Positions 1-8,309 of a DNA stretch of 64,000 nucleotides are shown in pieces; the stretch's first letter is position 1; each line of letters starts with the position of its first letter. The notes below the pieces were generated by a model. That model did no database searches. It saw nothing but the letters and a program-made list of their open reading frames with translations, and was not told where the DNA came from. Position numbers and translations under genes: made by a program. The DNA comes from an uncultured Clostridia bacterium. Its GTDB lineage: Bacteria > Bacillota > Clostridia > Christensenellales > Borkfalkiaceae. The DNA lies in NCBI GenBank assembly GCA_930990665.1, contig CAKNQN010000001.1, forward strand, positions 62,001-126,000, given 5' to 3'.

Positions 1-2
1 CG

Positions 3-1169
3 GGCGACAACCTTTTTTGCGATCCTTTCCGCCGTCTGGGAGGGAGATATTTGCAGGTATTTTTCCATACAGACAGCGTTATTTTGCGTTCGGTTACGGT
101 TTTGCCTGTATTTTATCCGCTGGAACGGCGTCACAAAAAGATCGGAAACCGTCTTTATCGCGATATATACGACGTGGCTGTGCGCACGCTTGAGCTGTGC
201 ATACACGATCATTTTGAAGATACTCCCTGGCGGGAACAGAGTTTTTATGCGATGGACAGCCGCAATCAGATGCTGTTCGGGTATACCGCTTTTCGAAACT
301 ATGAACATGTGCGTGCGGGGCTTCGTCTCTTTGCGGAAGCGCGCCGGCCGGACGGACTGTTGACGCTCTGCTGTCCGCAGGGGCCGGGCAGCGACTATCC
401 GATTCCGTACTTTTCGCTCGTCTATATCATAGAGGTCGCGGAATACTGTGAACATACGGGAGATCTCACCCTTGCCGAAGAAGTTTTCCCCGCGATGCGC
501 GGCGTGCTGGATGCGGTTGAAGCGCGCATCCGTGAAAACGGGCTCATCGAAAATTTCGCGGATCCGAAGATATGGGACTTTTACGAGTGGACAGACGGTA
601 TGGCCGGAGATGAGCATACACCCGCGTATGATGCGCCGCTCAACGGGTACTATCTCCTGGCGGCGGAAAAATTCGTCTGGCTCTGTGCGCAGATGAAGAG
701 GGACGACGGCGGCACGGCGGCACGTGCGGAGCGGGTGGAAAAGGCATGTTCTCTCTTCTACGATGCGGAAAAGAAGCTGTATAAGACGTTTATCGGCCGT
801 CCGGATCATTACAGCGAACTGGCAAACAGTCTTTTTGTCATGGCTGGGGTAGCGCAGGGCGAACAGGCAGACGCGATCCTTGAAAAACTTACGGAGAAAG
901 AGAACGGCATGGTGGCTATTTCCGCAAGCCACTCCATTTTCAAGTATGACGCCCTGTTTACCCGTGGCAAAAAATATGCCGATTTTATCCTGAACGAAGT
1001 GGAAGACCGGTATGTGCATATGCTGCGTGCAGGCGCGACCTCCTTTTGGGAGACAGATCTCGGCTCGGAAGATTTTCTCCGTGCAGGCAGTCTCTGTCAT
1101 GGCTGGAGCTCGGTACCTGTCTATGTTTTTGACAAGCTCGGACTCTGTCCGGATGCAGAAGAGGAGTGA
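3..1169 (+). CDS. Alpha-L-rhamnosidase family (GH78), 5'-truncated by window edge
   Basis: The frame is open to the first bases of the window (reading from base 3), so the N-terminal part of the gene lies upstream; the TTG at 51 is not a credible start. The visible ~388 residues match the (alpha/alpha)6-barrel catalytic domain of GH78 rhamnosidases: an entry segment with GGRYL, then FYAMDSRNQ, a DFYEWTDGM motif and a late ATSFWE segment followed by SLCHGWSS, which is typical of six-hairpin glycosidases. These enzymes release terminal alpha-L-rhamnose from plant or bacterial glycans. The end ASLCHGWSSVP-type region is complete, so only the 5' side is missing. It is followed directly by a T-tailed terminator and then a GH127 gene, suggesting a plant-glycan degradation locus. 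Family-level call is firm; substrate is not. Confidence 0.8.
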   Translation, partial: GDNLFCDPFRRLGGRYLQVFFHTDSVILRSVTVLPVFYPLERRHKKIGNRLYRDIYDVAVRTLELCIHDHFEDTPWREQSFYAMDSRNQMLFGYTAFRNYEHVRAGLRLFAEARRPDGLLTLCCPQGPGSDYPIPYFSLVYIIEVAEYCEHTGDLTLAEEVFPAMRGVLDAVEARIRENGLIENFADPKIWDFYEWTDGMAGDEHTPAYDAPLNGYYLLAAEKFVWLCAQMKRDDGGTAARAERVEKACSLFYDAEKKLYKTFIGRPDHYSELANSLFVMAGVAQGEQADAILEKLTEKENGMVAISASHSIFKYDALFTRGKKYADFILNEVEDRYVHMLRAGATSFWETDLGSEDFLRAGSLCHGWSSVPVYVFDKLGLCPDAEEE

Positions 1170-1176
1170 AATTTTT

Positions 1177-1208
1177 AGAGAGCGGGGCATAAACCCCGCT
1201 CTTTTTTC
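1177..1208 (+). terminator. Rho-independent terminator after the rhamnosidase gene
   Basis: Inverted repeat GAGCGGGG / CCCCGCTC with a six-base loop, followed by a run of T at 1202-1207. It begins 8 bases after the stop codon. Confidence 0.9.
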
Positions 1209-1351
1209 TGATCAGACGGAAAAGATCAGCAAAATCCCCGTTTGTTTTATAGAATATTGTAATATCTCTGTTCTTATCCCGCTGAGCATGACAAACCCAT
1301 GCTCGTTGCCGAACCCGCTTTTTTTGACCGGGCAGAAATTTTTTGAAAATA

Positions 1352-1379
1352 TTGTTTTTTTACTTTCGCATGGTATACT
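1352..1379 (+). promoter_or_regulatory. Putative sigma-A promoter for the GH127 gene
   Basis: TTGTTT, 16-base spacer, TATACT, ending 37 bases before the ATG at 1417. Only moderate agreement with consensus. Confidence 0.5.
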
Positions 1380-1416
1380 TTAACAAATCTGCATATTGTG
1401 CAGCAGGAGGGGAAGG

Positions 1417-3219
1417 ATGAAAACGATTGACTATCGGCAAGTGGAGATCCGCAAAGGTTTTTTCAAAGAATTGCAAAAGCTGAATGCGGAAGTATCTGTT
1501 TATAATATTTATAAACGTTTTGATGAAACGGGAAGATTTCGTGCGTTGAAATGTATACGGGACGACGAGCATAAGTCAAACATTTTCTGGGACAGCGACA
1601 TTGCCAAATGGTTGGAAAGCGTCGCCTACATTCTTGCCAAAAAGAAAGACGCAAAGCTGCAAAAACTGGCAAAGGATGTGATCGACGACATCTGCTCCAA
1701 TCAGTTGGAGAACGGTTATTTTAACAGTTATTTTCAGGTTTACGAGCCGGAGAATATTTTCAAAAGGCGTACCGATCACGAGTTGTACTGTGCAGGGCAT
1801 CTCATCGAGGCGGGCGTCGCCATGCACGAAGCCGGCGTCGATCATAATTTGTATGCGGCGATGAAGAGATATGCCGATTACATCTATGACCGCTTCGTCG
1901 TGAAAAAGGACACCGGCTTTTATACGGGTGGGCACCCGGAAGTTGAACTTGCGCTCGTAAAACTTTATGTCGCTTCGGGGGAAGAGAAGTATCTTGACCT
2001 CGTATCCCATTTTATTGATGAGCGAGGGCGACACAGCGAAGAAACGTATCCCTTTGCCTACAACGATTACGATCAAAGTCATATTCCTGTGCGCGAACAG
2101 CGGGAGGCTGTGGGGCATGCCGTTCGGGCGCTTTATCTTTACAGCGCCATGGCGGATCTTGCGCGCATAAAGGGCGACGGTGCGCTTACAGAGGCGTGTG
2201 AAGCGATCTTTGAAAACATAGCCGAGAAGAAGATGTACATCACGGGCGGCGCCGGTTCCAGTCCGCACGGTGAAACATTCACTTTTGCATACGATCTTCC
2301 CAATATTTATGCATACAGCGAAACTTGCGCCGGGATCGCTCTCGCGCTCTTTTGCGATCGCCTCGCAAAGCTGAAGAACGATGCCAAATACCATGAAGTT
2401 TTCGAACGCGTTTTGTATAACAACATCCTTGCCGGAGAGAGCAAGGACGGAAAGGGATTTTTCTATGTCAATCCGCTTGAGTTTCACGAGGATATCTGCG
2501 ACTACAACAATTCTCTCAGAACAAAGCTTTTCTGTCCCTTGCCGGAGCGTGTTGAGGTATTTGAATGTTCCTGCTGTCCGCCAAATTTTACCCGCCTCAT
2601 CGAGAGCATCGGAGGTTATATCTTCGGAGAGGGGGATGGGGTCGCCTATGTGAACCAGTATATATCCGCTCAGGCGATTGTATGCGGCGCAAAAATCGTG
2701 CTGGATTCATCGTTGCCTTATAAAGGTAAAATTCGATTGAAGGTATCGGGAGCATGCAGGTTGCGGCTGCGCGTTCCGGCGTGGAGCGGCGGCGTCACGA
2801 TGCGCGTGAACGACGAACGTGTTCAGCCGAATATACAAGAAAAATATATTCACCTCGACTGCAGGGAAGAAAGTGTGATCATGTTAGATTTTCATATCCG
2901 CCCGCGTTTCGTGTATGCTAACGAAGGAGTTTGGTACGACGGCGGCCGCAAGGCGGTGGAGTACGGACCTTTGGTTTTGTGCGGTGAAAGTTGCGACAAC
3001 GGGAAAAACCTGTGTTCGGTAAGTATTCCGTCTTTGGCGCGTGCGAAAGTAAGCGAAGGTGAGTTTTTCACGCTTGAAGTTCCGGCACGGAGAATGCATA
3101 CGGACAAGTCGCTGTATTCCTATGAAAAACCTGTACCGGAAGAGTTCACTTTGCACCTCATCCCGTACTTTTTGTGGGCAAACCGCGGGAAAGGGGATAT
3201 GCAAATCTGGTTTTTATAA
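1417..3219 (+). CDS. GH127 beta-L-arabinofuranosidase-like glycoside hydrolase (DUF1680)
   Basis: A 600-residue protein, slightly shorter than the characterised HypBA1 (about 658). ATG 1417 is chosen because AGGAGGGGAAGG ends just before it; an upstream in-frame TTG at 1396 has no ribosome site. The family's cysteine-nucleophile/zinc site is visible: E302-T-C304 in the SETCAG segment and C386-C387 in ECSCCPPN match Glu338, Cys340, Cys417 and Cys418 of HypBA1, and E286 in HGETF sits 16 residues before E302, the same spacing as the acid/base Glu322 in HypBA1. The enzyme is expected to release beta-L-arabinofuranose from arabinooligosaccharides; other GH127 members have different specificities. 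No signal peptide is seen, so it is probably cytoplasmic and acts on imported sugars. Confidence 0.88.
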   Translation: MKTIDYRQVEIRKGFFKELQKLNAEVSVYNIYKRFDETGRFRALKCIRDDEHKSNIFWDSDIAKWLESVAYILAKKKDAKLQKLAKDVIDDICSNQLENGYFNSYFQVYEPENIFKRRTDHELYCAGHLIEAGVAMHEAGVDHNLYAAMKRYADYIYDRFVVKKDTGFYTGGHPEVELALVKLYVASGEEKYLDLVSHFIDERGRHSEETYPFAYNDYDQSHIPVREQREAVGHAVRALYLYSAMADLARIKGDGALTEACEAIFENIAEKKMYITGGAGSSPHGETFTFAYDLPNIYAYSETCAGIALALFCDRLAKLKNDAKYHEVFERVLYNNILAGESKDGKGFFYVNPLEFHEDICDYNNSLRTKLFCPLPERVEVFECSCCPPNFTRLIESIGGYIFGEGDGVAYVNQYISAQAIVCGAKIVLDSSLPYKGKIRLKVSGACRLRLRVPAWSGGVTMRVNDERVQPNIQEKYIHLDCREESVIMLDFHIRPRFVYANEGVWYDGGRKAVEYGPLVLCGESCDNGKNLCSVSIPSLARAKVSEGEFFTLEVPARRMHTDKSLYSYEKPVPEEFTLHLIPYFLWANRGKGDMQIWFL

Positions 3220-3274
3220 GTCAGATAAAATATATTTTTTTCAAGACTTTCTCTGTGGTTGATCGCGAATCGTT

Positions 3275-3317
3275 TATAATTGATGATTTTCGAAGTACTA
3301 TGTCAGACATAAATGGC
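3275..3317 (+). promoter_or_regulatory. -10 box plus palindromic operator-like element (copy A)
   Basis: A TATAAT lies at 3275-3280; no good -35 is seen. Just downstream, 3299-3311 is a perfect interrupted palindrome, TATGTC-A-GACATA, inside a 27-base block (3291-3317) that recurs at 61718-61744 with only three substitutions. Related copies lie at 8058-8075 (minus strand) and 9329-9348. An alternative reading is a tiny ORF, ATG at 3300 encoding MSDINGT. The element lies between the presumed transcription start and the ribosome site of the 61-residue gene. Confidence 0.5.
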
Positions 3318-3342
3318 ACATAATAGGGTTGGAGGAATGCTG

Positions 3343-3528
3343 ATGACGATTCATCACGACAAGCTTGCCTACGGGAAGCTTGCATCATTGACTGAAGAAT
3401 TTTCAGAGGAGCAGTTGCTTGCTATGGTCAATAGTCTTTCTTCGGAAGAGGAGGAAGATAAGCCTCAAAAGGCCGTTCCGGCATCGGGCGGTGAGAGCAA
3501 GAAAATAGAAAAAAGAAGAGAAAAATAA
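3343..3528 (+). CDS. Small hypothetical protein, 61 residues
   Basis: No family recognised. ATG 3343 is preceded by GGAGG at 3331-3335 with 7-base spacing; ATGs at 3313 and 3337 in the same frame lack a usable ribosome site. The product is soluble and strongly charged: a short helix-prone N-terminal half (SEEQLLAMV), an acidic patch SSEEEEDK, and a basic KKIEKRREK tail. The low-complexity tail fits a small regulator or a nucleic-acid-binding adaptor, but nothing here proves a function. The strong ribosome site and the operator-like element upstream argue that it is expressed. Confidence 0.5.
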   Translation: MTIHHDKLAYGKLASLTEEFSEEQLLAMVNSLSSEEEEDKPQKAVPASGGESKKIEKRREK

Positions 3529-3852
3529 TTCGCTCGTCGGTGCGGTGTTCGTGAGGCTTTGCTCAAAAAAGGCAGTTTTTACTCGGCGGCGTACCCTTCT
3601 TGTGTTGTTGTGTTTTACTGGATTCACATGCGTTGCATATTAAAAATAAATATGTAAGAACATCATCAGCCGCGCGAGGTTCCGCGCGGCTGATCGTCAT
3701 TTTTATAAAGGAAAAACAGTTCTGCACCAGAAAGGTCGATTTCGTGTCGGCGAGTTTTTGGAAGGAGAAGCGAAGGGTTGAAGAGGACTCTGCAGCCGGA
3801 AAAATGCGCCAGAAAGAGCGTTTTTCATGCGGGCGCATGGGGGCGAAGAATT
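3529..3852. other. Intergenic region, no gene; one strong hairpin
   Basis: No frame here has a ribosome site or recognisable protein. The only structure is a 12-bp stem (ATCAGCCGCGCG / CGCGCGGCTGAT, 3665-3694) with a six-base loop, followed four bases later by ATTTTTA. It may end transcription of the small gene at 3343. The flanking genes converge here. Confidence 0.6.
3665..3705 (+). terminator. Possible terminator of the 3343 gene
   Basis: 12-bp perfect stem, 6-base loop; the T-run (ATTTTTA) starts four bases after the stem, so termination is plausible but not certain. Confidence 0.5.
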
Positions 3853-4650
3853 TCAGGCGGAGCCGTGTTTTTCCGGCATGTATTTCCAGTAGCGCACGGG
3901 CATATATCCTTTCATCTGTTTTTCGTGCGGGCGTTGCTGGATGTTGACCGAACGATAGTATTCTTTCCATAAGTTCTGGAACGTTTGCTCGTATTCCGAA
4001 AGGCAAATATTCACCTTCTCGTCCGTGGACGTGTAGAGACATTCGCGGGTGTTCCATAGAGCGGCTGTTTTGCGCGAGGTGTCATGGATCACGAACGGCT
4101 GTGTTTTCAGGCGTCGGATAAAATGAGGAACGATGAGTTCAAGGATATCGTTGTCGGGCGAAAAGGGCGCGTAGAATACGCCGCTCTCCCCCTCCATAAA
4201 TCGAAGGAAACCCGTAAAGCGGTGAGCTTCCAGCGTCACCTTTTTGATCTCGGCTGTTGCCTCGAGAACGGCCGGCTGTGCGAGCATGTCTCGAACAGGC
4301 CCGCGCGTCTTTACGATCAGGCGCAGGTATTCGAGCGCCGTCATTTCGCGCGTATCCGAACCGCGGCGCAGGAGAAGTGATATGTCCCGAAGGGCTGCGC
4401 GGTCGTATTCGCACAGTTTTTTCCTTACCCGCTCGGCGTGCGATTCGTCCGGCGCGTCGCATACGATGTTGGCGCCGAGCGGGATTTGCCAGTTGGAAGA
4501 GGAAGTGATGATACAATGTTTATCGGTACACGCAAAAAATGCGGCGGAATAAAACCCGTTTTCGGTACCGTCTGTGATATAAATATTCATTTTTATCATT
4601 TTTTGCAGCGGCCGTGCGGAACGGCCGGGCAGTTCGCGCAAAGATTTCAT
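3853..4650 (-). CDS. TIGR03915-family (DUF4130) partner of the radical SAM protein, putative DNA metabolism protein
   Basis: A 265-residue protein whose core begins at NIYITDGTENGF, the usual N-terminal motif of the TIGR03915/DUF4130 family, and contains the conserved FxGFLRFMEGESGVFYAPFSP-type region (residues ~165-185) and PDNDILELIVPHF. This family is always encoded next to the TIGR03916 radical SAM protein, as here; its biochemical role is unknown, and the database label refers to DNA modification or repair. The start is uncertain: ATG 4650 overlaps the upstream TGA (ATGA), suggesting translational coupling, while ATG 4590 gives the family-typical N-terminus. It contains the C-terminal YYRSVNIQQRPHEKQMKGYMP stretch typical of the family. 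Confidence 0.8.
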   Translation of the reverse strand: MKSLRELPGRSARPLQKMIKMNIYITDGTENGFYSAAFFACTDKHCIITSSSNWQIPLGANIVCDAPDESHAERVRKKLCEYDRAALRDISLLLRRGSDTREMTALEYLRLIVKTRGPVRDMLAQPAVLEATAEIKKVTLEAHRFTGFLRFMEGESGVFYAPFSPDNDILELIVPHFIRRLKTQPFVIHDTSRKTAALWNTRECLYTSTDEKVNICLSEYEQTFQNLWKEYYRSVNIQQRPHEKQMKGYMPVRYWKYMPEKHGSA

Positions 4651-5905
4651 AGTTGTCCTGTGATCGCGGAAAGGGAAGTTTCGGGCGAAGAAAACATGGA
4701 AAGTTGTTCGTACTTTTCCTCTTTGCTCTCCAGCGTGAGCAGAGTGCGCATTTTTGTGGGGTCATCCGAGCCGTAAAACTTCCCGTTGCAGGTGATAAAG
4801 TGTTTGGCGCGTTTGAGCACGACGCGCATTTTTGCAAGGTCCTCAAAGGTAAGTTGCGCGTATTTGCGCGCCCGCAAGATCTTGTAGGCTCCCATACTTC
4901 CGATACCGGGTACGCGCAGGAGCGTTTCGAGCGGAGCGCTGTTGATCTCTACGGGAAAAATTGCAGATGTCTGAGTGCCCAGGCGCATTTGGGGTCATAT
5001 TCTTCGGGCAGGTTCTCTCCTTCGCTCGCGATCTCTTCCGCGGAAAATCCGTAAAAGCGCATCAGCCAGTCGGCCTGGTAGAGTCTGTGTTCGCGCAGGA
5101 GTCCCGTGCATCGGTCGGGCAGAAGCGCGTGGTGTACGACTGGAACATAGGAAGAGTAGTACACGCGTTTGAGAGAAAATTTCCGGTACATGGCCTGGCT
5201 CAGCCGCAAGATTTGTCCGTCCGATTCGGGCGAGGCGCCCACGATCATCTGCGTCGTTTGTCCGGCGGGCAAAAAGTGAGAGCGCTTTTTCTTCGACTCT
5301 GCATCGGTCGCCTGTTTTTCCAAGTGCAGCTGCTGCATGGGCAGAAGCACGCTTTCCCGCGTCTTTTGCGGTGCGAGCAGTTTCAGGCTGTTTGCCGAAG
5401 GAAGCTCCACATTAAAACTCATGCGGTCGGCGTACATCGCCGCGCGGCGGGTGAGCAGTTTGTCCGCGTAGGGGATCCCTTTGAGGTGGATGTATCCGTT
5501 GAAGTTGTATTGCTTACGTAAAAGGATAACGGTTCTCAGCATCCGTTCCATCGTCGAGTCAGGCGTTCCGTCTACCGCCGAGGAAAGAAAGAGTCCTTCG
5601 ATATAATTGCGTCTGTAAAAGGAAATGACAAGTTCGCAGATCTCTTCCGGCGTGGCAGAAGCGCGCGGCACGTCGGCTTCGGCGCGGTTGGGGCAATACA
5701 GGCAGTTGTAGGTGCAGCGGTTGCTCATCAAAATTTTCAGAAGAGAAATGCAGCGCCCGTCCGGAGTGAACGAGTGACAGATTCCGCCCATGCTCGCATT
5801 TCCGATGCCTCCCTGTTTGTTGGTGCGCGCAGATCCGGATGAAGAGCAGGATACGTCGTATTTTGCGCTCTCCGTCAGTATTTTCAAACGTTCGGCATCG
5901 ATCAT
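4647..5905 (-). CDS. Radical SAM protein, TIGR03916 family (putative DNA modification/repair), apparent frameshift near 4962
   Basis: The first part (5905 to 4949, 318 residues) carries the radical SAM cluster motif CTYNCLYCPNR near residue 65 and a GGICHSF segment. It runs into TAG after WALRHLQFFP. The second part is open in the -1 frame (to 4647) and starts FPVEINSAPLETLLRVPGIG, the helix-hairpin-helix tail with which this family normally ends. Reading through the junction gives FFPVEINSAP, so one gene has been split at a run of five T (coding strand, forward 4962-4966); one additional T restores the frame. This may be a sequencing error or a real mutation. AGGAGG precedes ATG 5905. It is translationally coupled to the DUF4130 partner downstream. 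Confidence 0.8.
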
Positions 5906-5934
5906 GCCCTGCTCCTCCGTAATTTTCTGGTTTC

Positions 5935-5963
5935 ATTATACACCAAGATAAAGCAAAAGTCAA
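5935..5963 (-). promoter_or_regulatory. Sigma-A promoter for the radical SAM operon
   Basis: Reading the minus strand: TTGACT, 17-base spacer, TATAAT, about 30 bases upstream of the ATG at 5905. Confidence 0.85.
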
Positions 5964-6022
5964 ACATATGTTCGTATTTTTATCGTGGTAAAATTTTCCG
6001 TATTTTGAAAGCAAGGATTTCC

Positions 6023-6053
6023 AAGAAAATAAAAAGCCTCACGGGAGTGAGGC
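6023..6053 (-). terminator. Terminator of the minus-strand orphan gene
   Basis: On the minus strand GCCTCAC-TCCC-GTGAGGC is followed by TTTTTATTTTC. It lies about 60 bases after the stop of the 6112-6957 gene. Confidence 0.85.
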
Positions 6054-6111
6054 GAAAGGTGATAATTGATTTTTGTTTGGAAGGGTAAGACGGGAGTGAT
6101 ATAAAGGGTGA

Positions 6112-6957
6112 TCAGTTTTTGTGTTGGAGAGCGAGCTTGGCGGCGAGACGGATCGGGAGTGTGGCGACGAATTTATGTTTTTCCAAAGAGTGCAAAAAAT
6201 GCAGCGGGGCACGCTCATATGCCGCGACGCGCAGTGCCATGTTGAGCGATTTTACATTTTCGTCGAAGGCGCACAGCTCGTCGCGCGTACCGTGCAAAGC
6301 GACGTACGCATAGGCAGAAACGAGTCCTGCGGCCACTTTATCAAATAAAAACTTGTAAGCAGGCGCGGTAAGTTGTGTTTTGACCGCGTTAAAGGCGTCC
6401 GTCGCGTCGATGGCATCTTGGCGAGGGTCTCGCGTATTTTTCGTAGCGGGGCGAGGGGTGGATTGAAATTTTCCGGATGAAAGAAGTGCAACGTCATCGC
6501 ATAGTGCAAGTGCGAAAGCGGAAATATATTCGCGTGGAAGGTGCATTTCGGAAAGCAAGAAAGTGCCGATTTTAGCGGAGAGAAAAAAGCCGAATTTCTC
6601 CGGACGGCAGAGCGCATCGCGTCCTGCGGGGGATTGAGGAAGGGTGACTTGTTTTTCGCAGAAGAGGACGAGCGCGGCTGACTGTTCGGATGCGACTTCA
6701 AAAAGATGTTTGGGTTCTTCCGCGGGGAAATAGGGCCCGCAAAAAAAGAAGTAGCGGCCTGTGGGAATGCCGTCTTCGCCGATAAAATGCAGGTTGGGAT
6801 CGGCGCCTGGTTCGGGCGAGAGAAGAATCTCGCAACCCGCCGGCAGGTCGCCCGCGGGAAAACTTCCGCGATAGGGAAAAACAGACAGGGGCGCTTGCGG
6901 CGCCTGCTCACCTTGCGCAGATGGAACAGTTTTCTTTTTTCGGAAAAATAATTTCAT
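6112..6957 (-). CDS. Hypothetical protein, 281 residues
   Basis: Not recognised. ATG 6957 follows AAAAAGGTACTTTC on the minus strand; an earlier in-frame ATG at 6981 has no ribosome site. The N-terminus is basic (MKLFFRKKK) then Pro/Ala/Gln-rich, and there is no signal peptide or clear membrane span. The middle has a hydrophobic GRYFFFCGPYF segment and a charged linker rich in Thr and Asp (residues ~180-200); the C-terminal third is Ala-rich and probably helical. It stands alone between two strong transcription boundaries: the terminator at 6023-6053 and the repeat array at 7066. No function is assigned. Confidence 0.55.
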   Translation of the reverse strand: MKLFFRKKKTVPSAQGEQAPQAPLSVFPYRGSFPAGDLPAGCEILLSPEPGADPNLHFIGEDGIPTGRYFFFCGPYFPAEEPKHLFEVASEQSAALVLFCEKQVTLPQSPAGRDALCRPEKFGFFLSAKIGTFLLSEMHLPREYISAFALALCDDVALLSSGKFQSTPRPATKNTRDPRQDAIDATDAFNAVKTQLTAPAYKFLFDKVAAGLVSAYAYVALHGTRDELCAFDENVKSLNMALRVAAYERAPLHFLHSLEKHKFVATLPIRLAAKLALQHKN

Positions 6958-7065
6958 GAAAGTACCTTTTTGCGGACGCAAGAAAAGTTATAGCAAACTG
7001 ACTCGAAATCAATTGTATCATAAAAAAGAAAAAAATACAACCGAAAAAAGAGCTGGAGGGATTGG

Positions 7066-7352
7066 TTGCCGCCGTGCGGTTGTTTTTTCTGTGTGTGTTA
7101 TACTGCCTGTACGGCTGTTTTTTCTGTGCACGTCATAATCGCTGCTCGGTTGTTTTTTTCTGTACGCGTTATAACCGCCTGTGCGGTTGTTTTCTGTGCG
7201 CGTCATAACCGCCGTGCGGTTGTTTTTTTGTGTGTGTTATACTGCCTGTACGGTTGTTTTATCTGTGTGTGTTATACCGCCTGTTAGGTTGTTTTTTTCT
7301 GCACGCGTTATAACCGCCTGTGCGGTTGCTTTTTTTCTGCACGCATGTTATA
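7066..7352 (+). repeat. Eight imperfect 34-40 bp tandem repeats
   Basis: Units start near 7066, 7103, 7138, 7174, 7208, 7242, 7277 and 7313. The shared pattern is (A/C)CCGCCTGTGCGGTTG, then a run of 5-8 T, then CTG(T/C)(G/A)(C/T)(G/A), ending (C/T)ATA. Each unit thus holds a short GC hairpin with a T-tract, which resembles an intrinsic terminator, and ends in TATA, which resembles a -10 box. Unit lengths are not multiples of three and drift, so it is not coding. The last unit forms the promoter of the HAD gene. Confidence 0.85.
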
Positions 7353-7354
7353 AT
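7326..7354 (+). promoter_or_regulatory. Promoter of the HAD gene, made by the last repeat unit
   Basis: TTGCTT, 17-base spacer, TATAAT. The -10 box ends 7 bases before the ATG at 7362, so the predicted transcription start coincides with the start codon. Confidence 0.8.
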
Positions 7355-7361
7355 AGAGGAT

Positions 7362-8045
7362 ATGATGGAGAACTCTAAATATTCCGCGATCTTTGATCTG
7401 GACGGCACGCTGATCGACAGTATGGAGATCTGGCGGGAGATCGACGAAGAATTTTTTGCCAGGCGGGGCATGTCGGTGCCGGACGGGTATCAGCAAGCGA
7501 TCGCGCATCTGGGTGCGGCCGAGTGTGCCTGCTACACGGTAGAAAGGTATTTGCCGCGCGAGAGGGCGGAGGACATCGTCGCGGAATGGAGTGTACTTTC
7601 CCGCGAGAAGTATGCGGCGAAAGACGCTGCGCGGTATTTTAAGCCGGGTGCGGTCGATTTTCTGCGGAAGCTTTTTGCCTGCGGAGTAAAACTTGCGGTG
7701 GCGACGGCATCGTCGGAAGAACTGTTTATGCCGGTGCTGCAGGCGGGCGGCGTCGCGGAGCTGTTTACCTGTTTTGTGACGGTGGAACAGGCGGGCAGGA
7801 ACAAGAGCTTTCCGGACATCTTTTTGCTCGCGGCGGAAAAGATGGGGGTACGTGCGTCGGAGTGCGTGGTTTTCGAGGATAACCTGACGGCTCTTCGTGC
7901 GGCAAAGAGCGTCGGTATGCGTACGGCGGGCGTATATGACGAAGCCGCAAAAGGGGAAGACGCACAGATGCAGAAGGAAGCGGATTTTTATATACCATCC
8001 TTTCAGGAAATTCCGCAGGCTCTGCTTAAACTGTTTTATTCCTGA
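7362..8045 (+). CDS. HAD-superfamily hydrolase, beta-phosphoglucomutase/phosphatase type
   Basis: A 227-residue protein with HAD motif I FDLDGTLIDS at residues 9-18, a helical cap after it, motif II in VATASSEEL (~residue 110), the motif III lysine in AGRNKSFPD and motif IV VVFEDNLTALRAA. Such proteins dephosphorylate or isomerise small phosphorylated metabolites; the substrate cannot be read from sequence. Two ATGs (7362 and 7365) are possible; the TATAAT at 7349-7354 puts the transcript start at or next to 7362, so the mRNA is probably leaderless. AGAGGA at 7355-7360 is too close to act as a ribosome site. It stands alone between the repeat array and the asnA region. Confidence 0.85.
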   Translation: MMENSKYSAIFDLDGTLIDSMEIWREIDEEFFARRGMSVPDGYQQAIAHLGAAECACYTVERYLPRERAEDIVAEWSVLSREKYAAKDAARYFKPGAVDFLRKLFACGVKLAVATASSEELFMPVLQAGGVAELFTCFVTVEQAGRNKSFPDIFLLAAEKMGVRASECVVFEDNLTALRAAKSVGMRTAGVYDEAAKGEDAQMQKEADFYIPSFQEIPQALLKLFYS

Positions 8046-8057
8046 TTTTTACCATAG

Positions 8058-8075
8058 TATGCCATACATAGTACT
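8058..8075 (-). promoter_or_regulatory. Palindromic operator-like element (copy D)
   Basis: On the minus strand AGTACTATG-TATGG-CATA, sharing AGTACTATG-N5-CATA with copy A. It sits 12 bases after the HAD stop codon and about 235 bases before asnA. Confidence 0.4.
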
Positions 8076-8309
8076 GCGAAGAAAGCGTTTTTCCGCAATT
8101 TGACGAATGAGAATGGGTTATTTGCTTGCCTGGCTTTGTGGTGTACGATGCGAAGTTCCGAAAAGATTCAGCGGGAAAGCGGTTCAATTTTTACGTCTGG
8201 AAAGCATACAGGCGTAAAATCGCAGCAGAATGAAGTATGATCGAAAGTGCTTTGCTCTTTCAAAGAATGTAAAAACAAAGGCCGCCGTGGCGGCAGGAGA
8301 GAGGTAAAT

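Noticed and set aside
3600-3972. Plus-strand frames of 64-115 codons over the 3' end of the DUF4130 gene
   Set aside because: They overlap a certain gene on the other strand, contain a strong hairpin, and have no ribosome site.
4949-4988. Programmed -1 frameshift in the radical SAM gene
   Set aside because: The site is not a good slippery heptamer and no strong stimulatory hairpin follows; a one-base indel in a T run is simpler. Not fully excluded.
7066-7352. CRISPR array
   Set aside because: Units are contiguous, degenerate and have no unique spacers; no cas genes are present.
8046-8309. T-box riboswitch before asnA
   Set aside because: Common for asparagine genes in Firmicutes, but no T-box motif, specifier hairpin or terminator was found in the leader.
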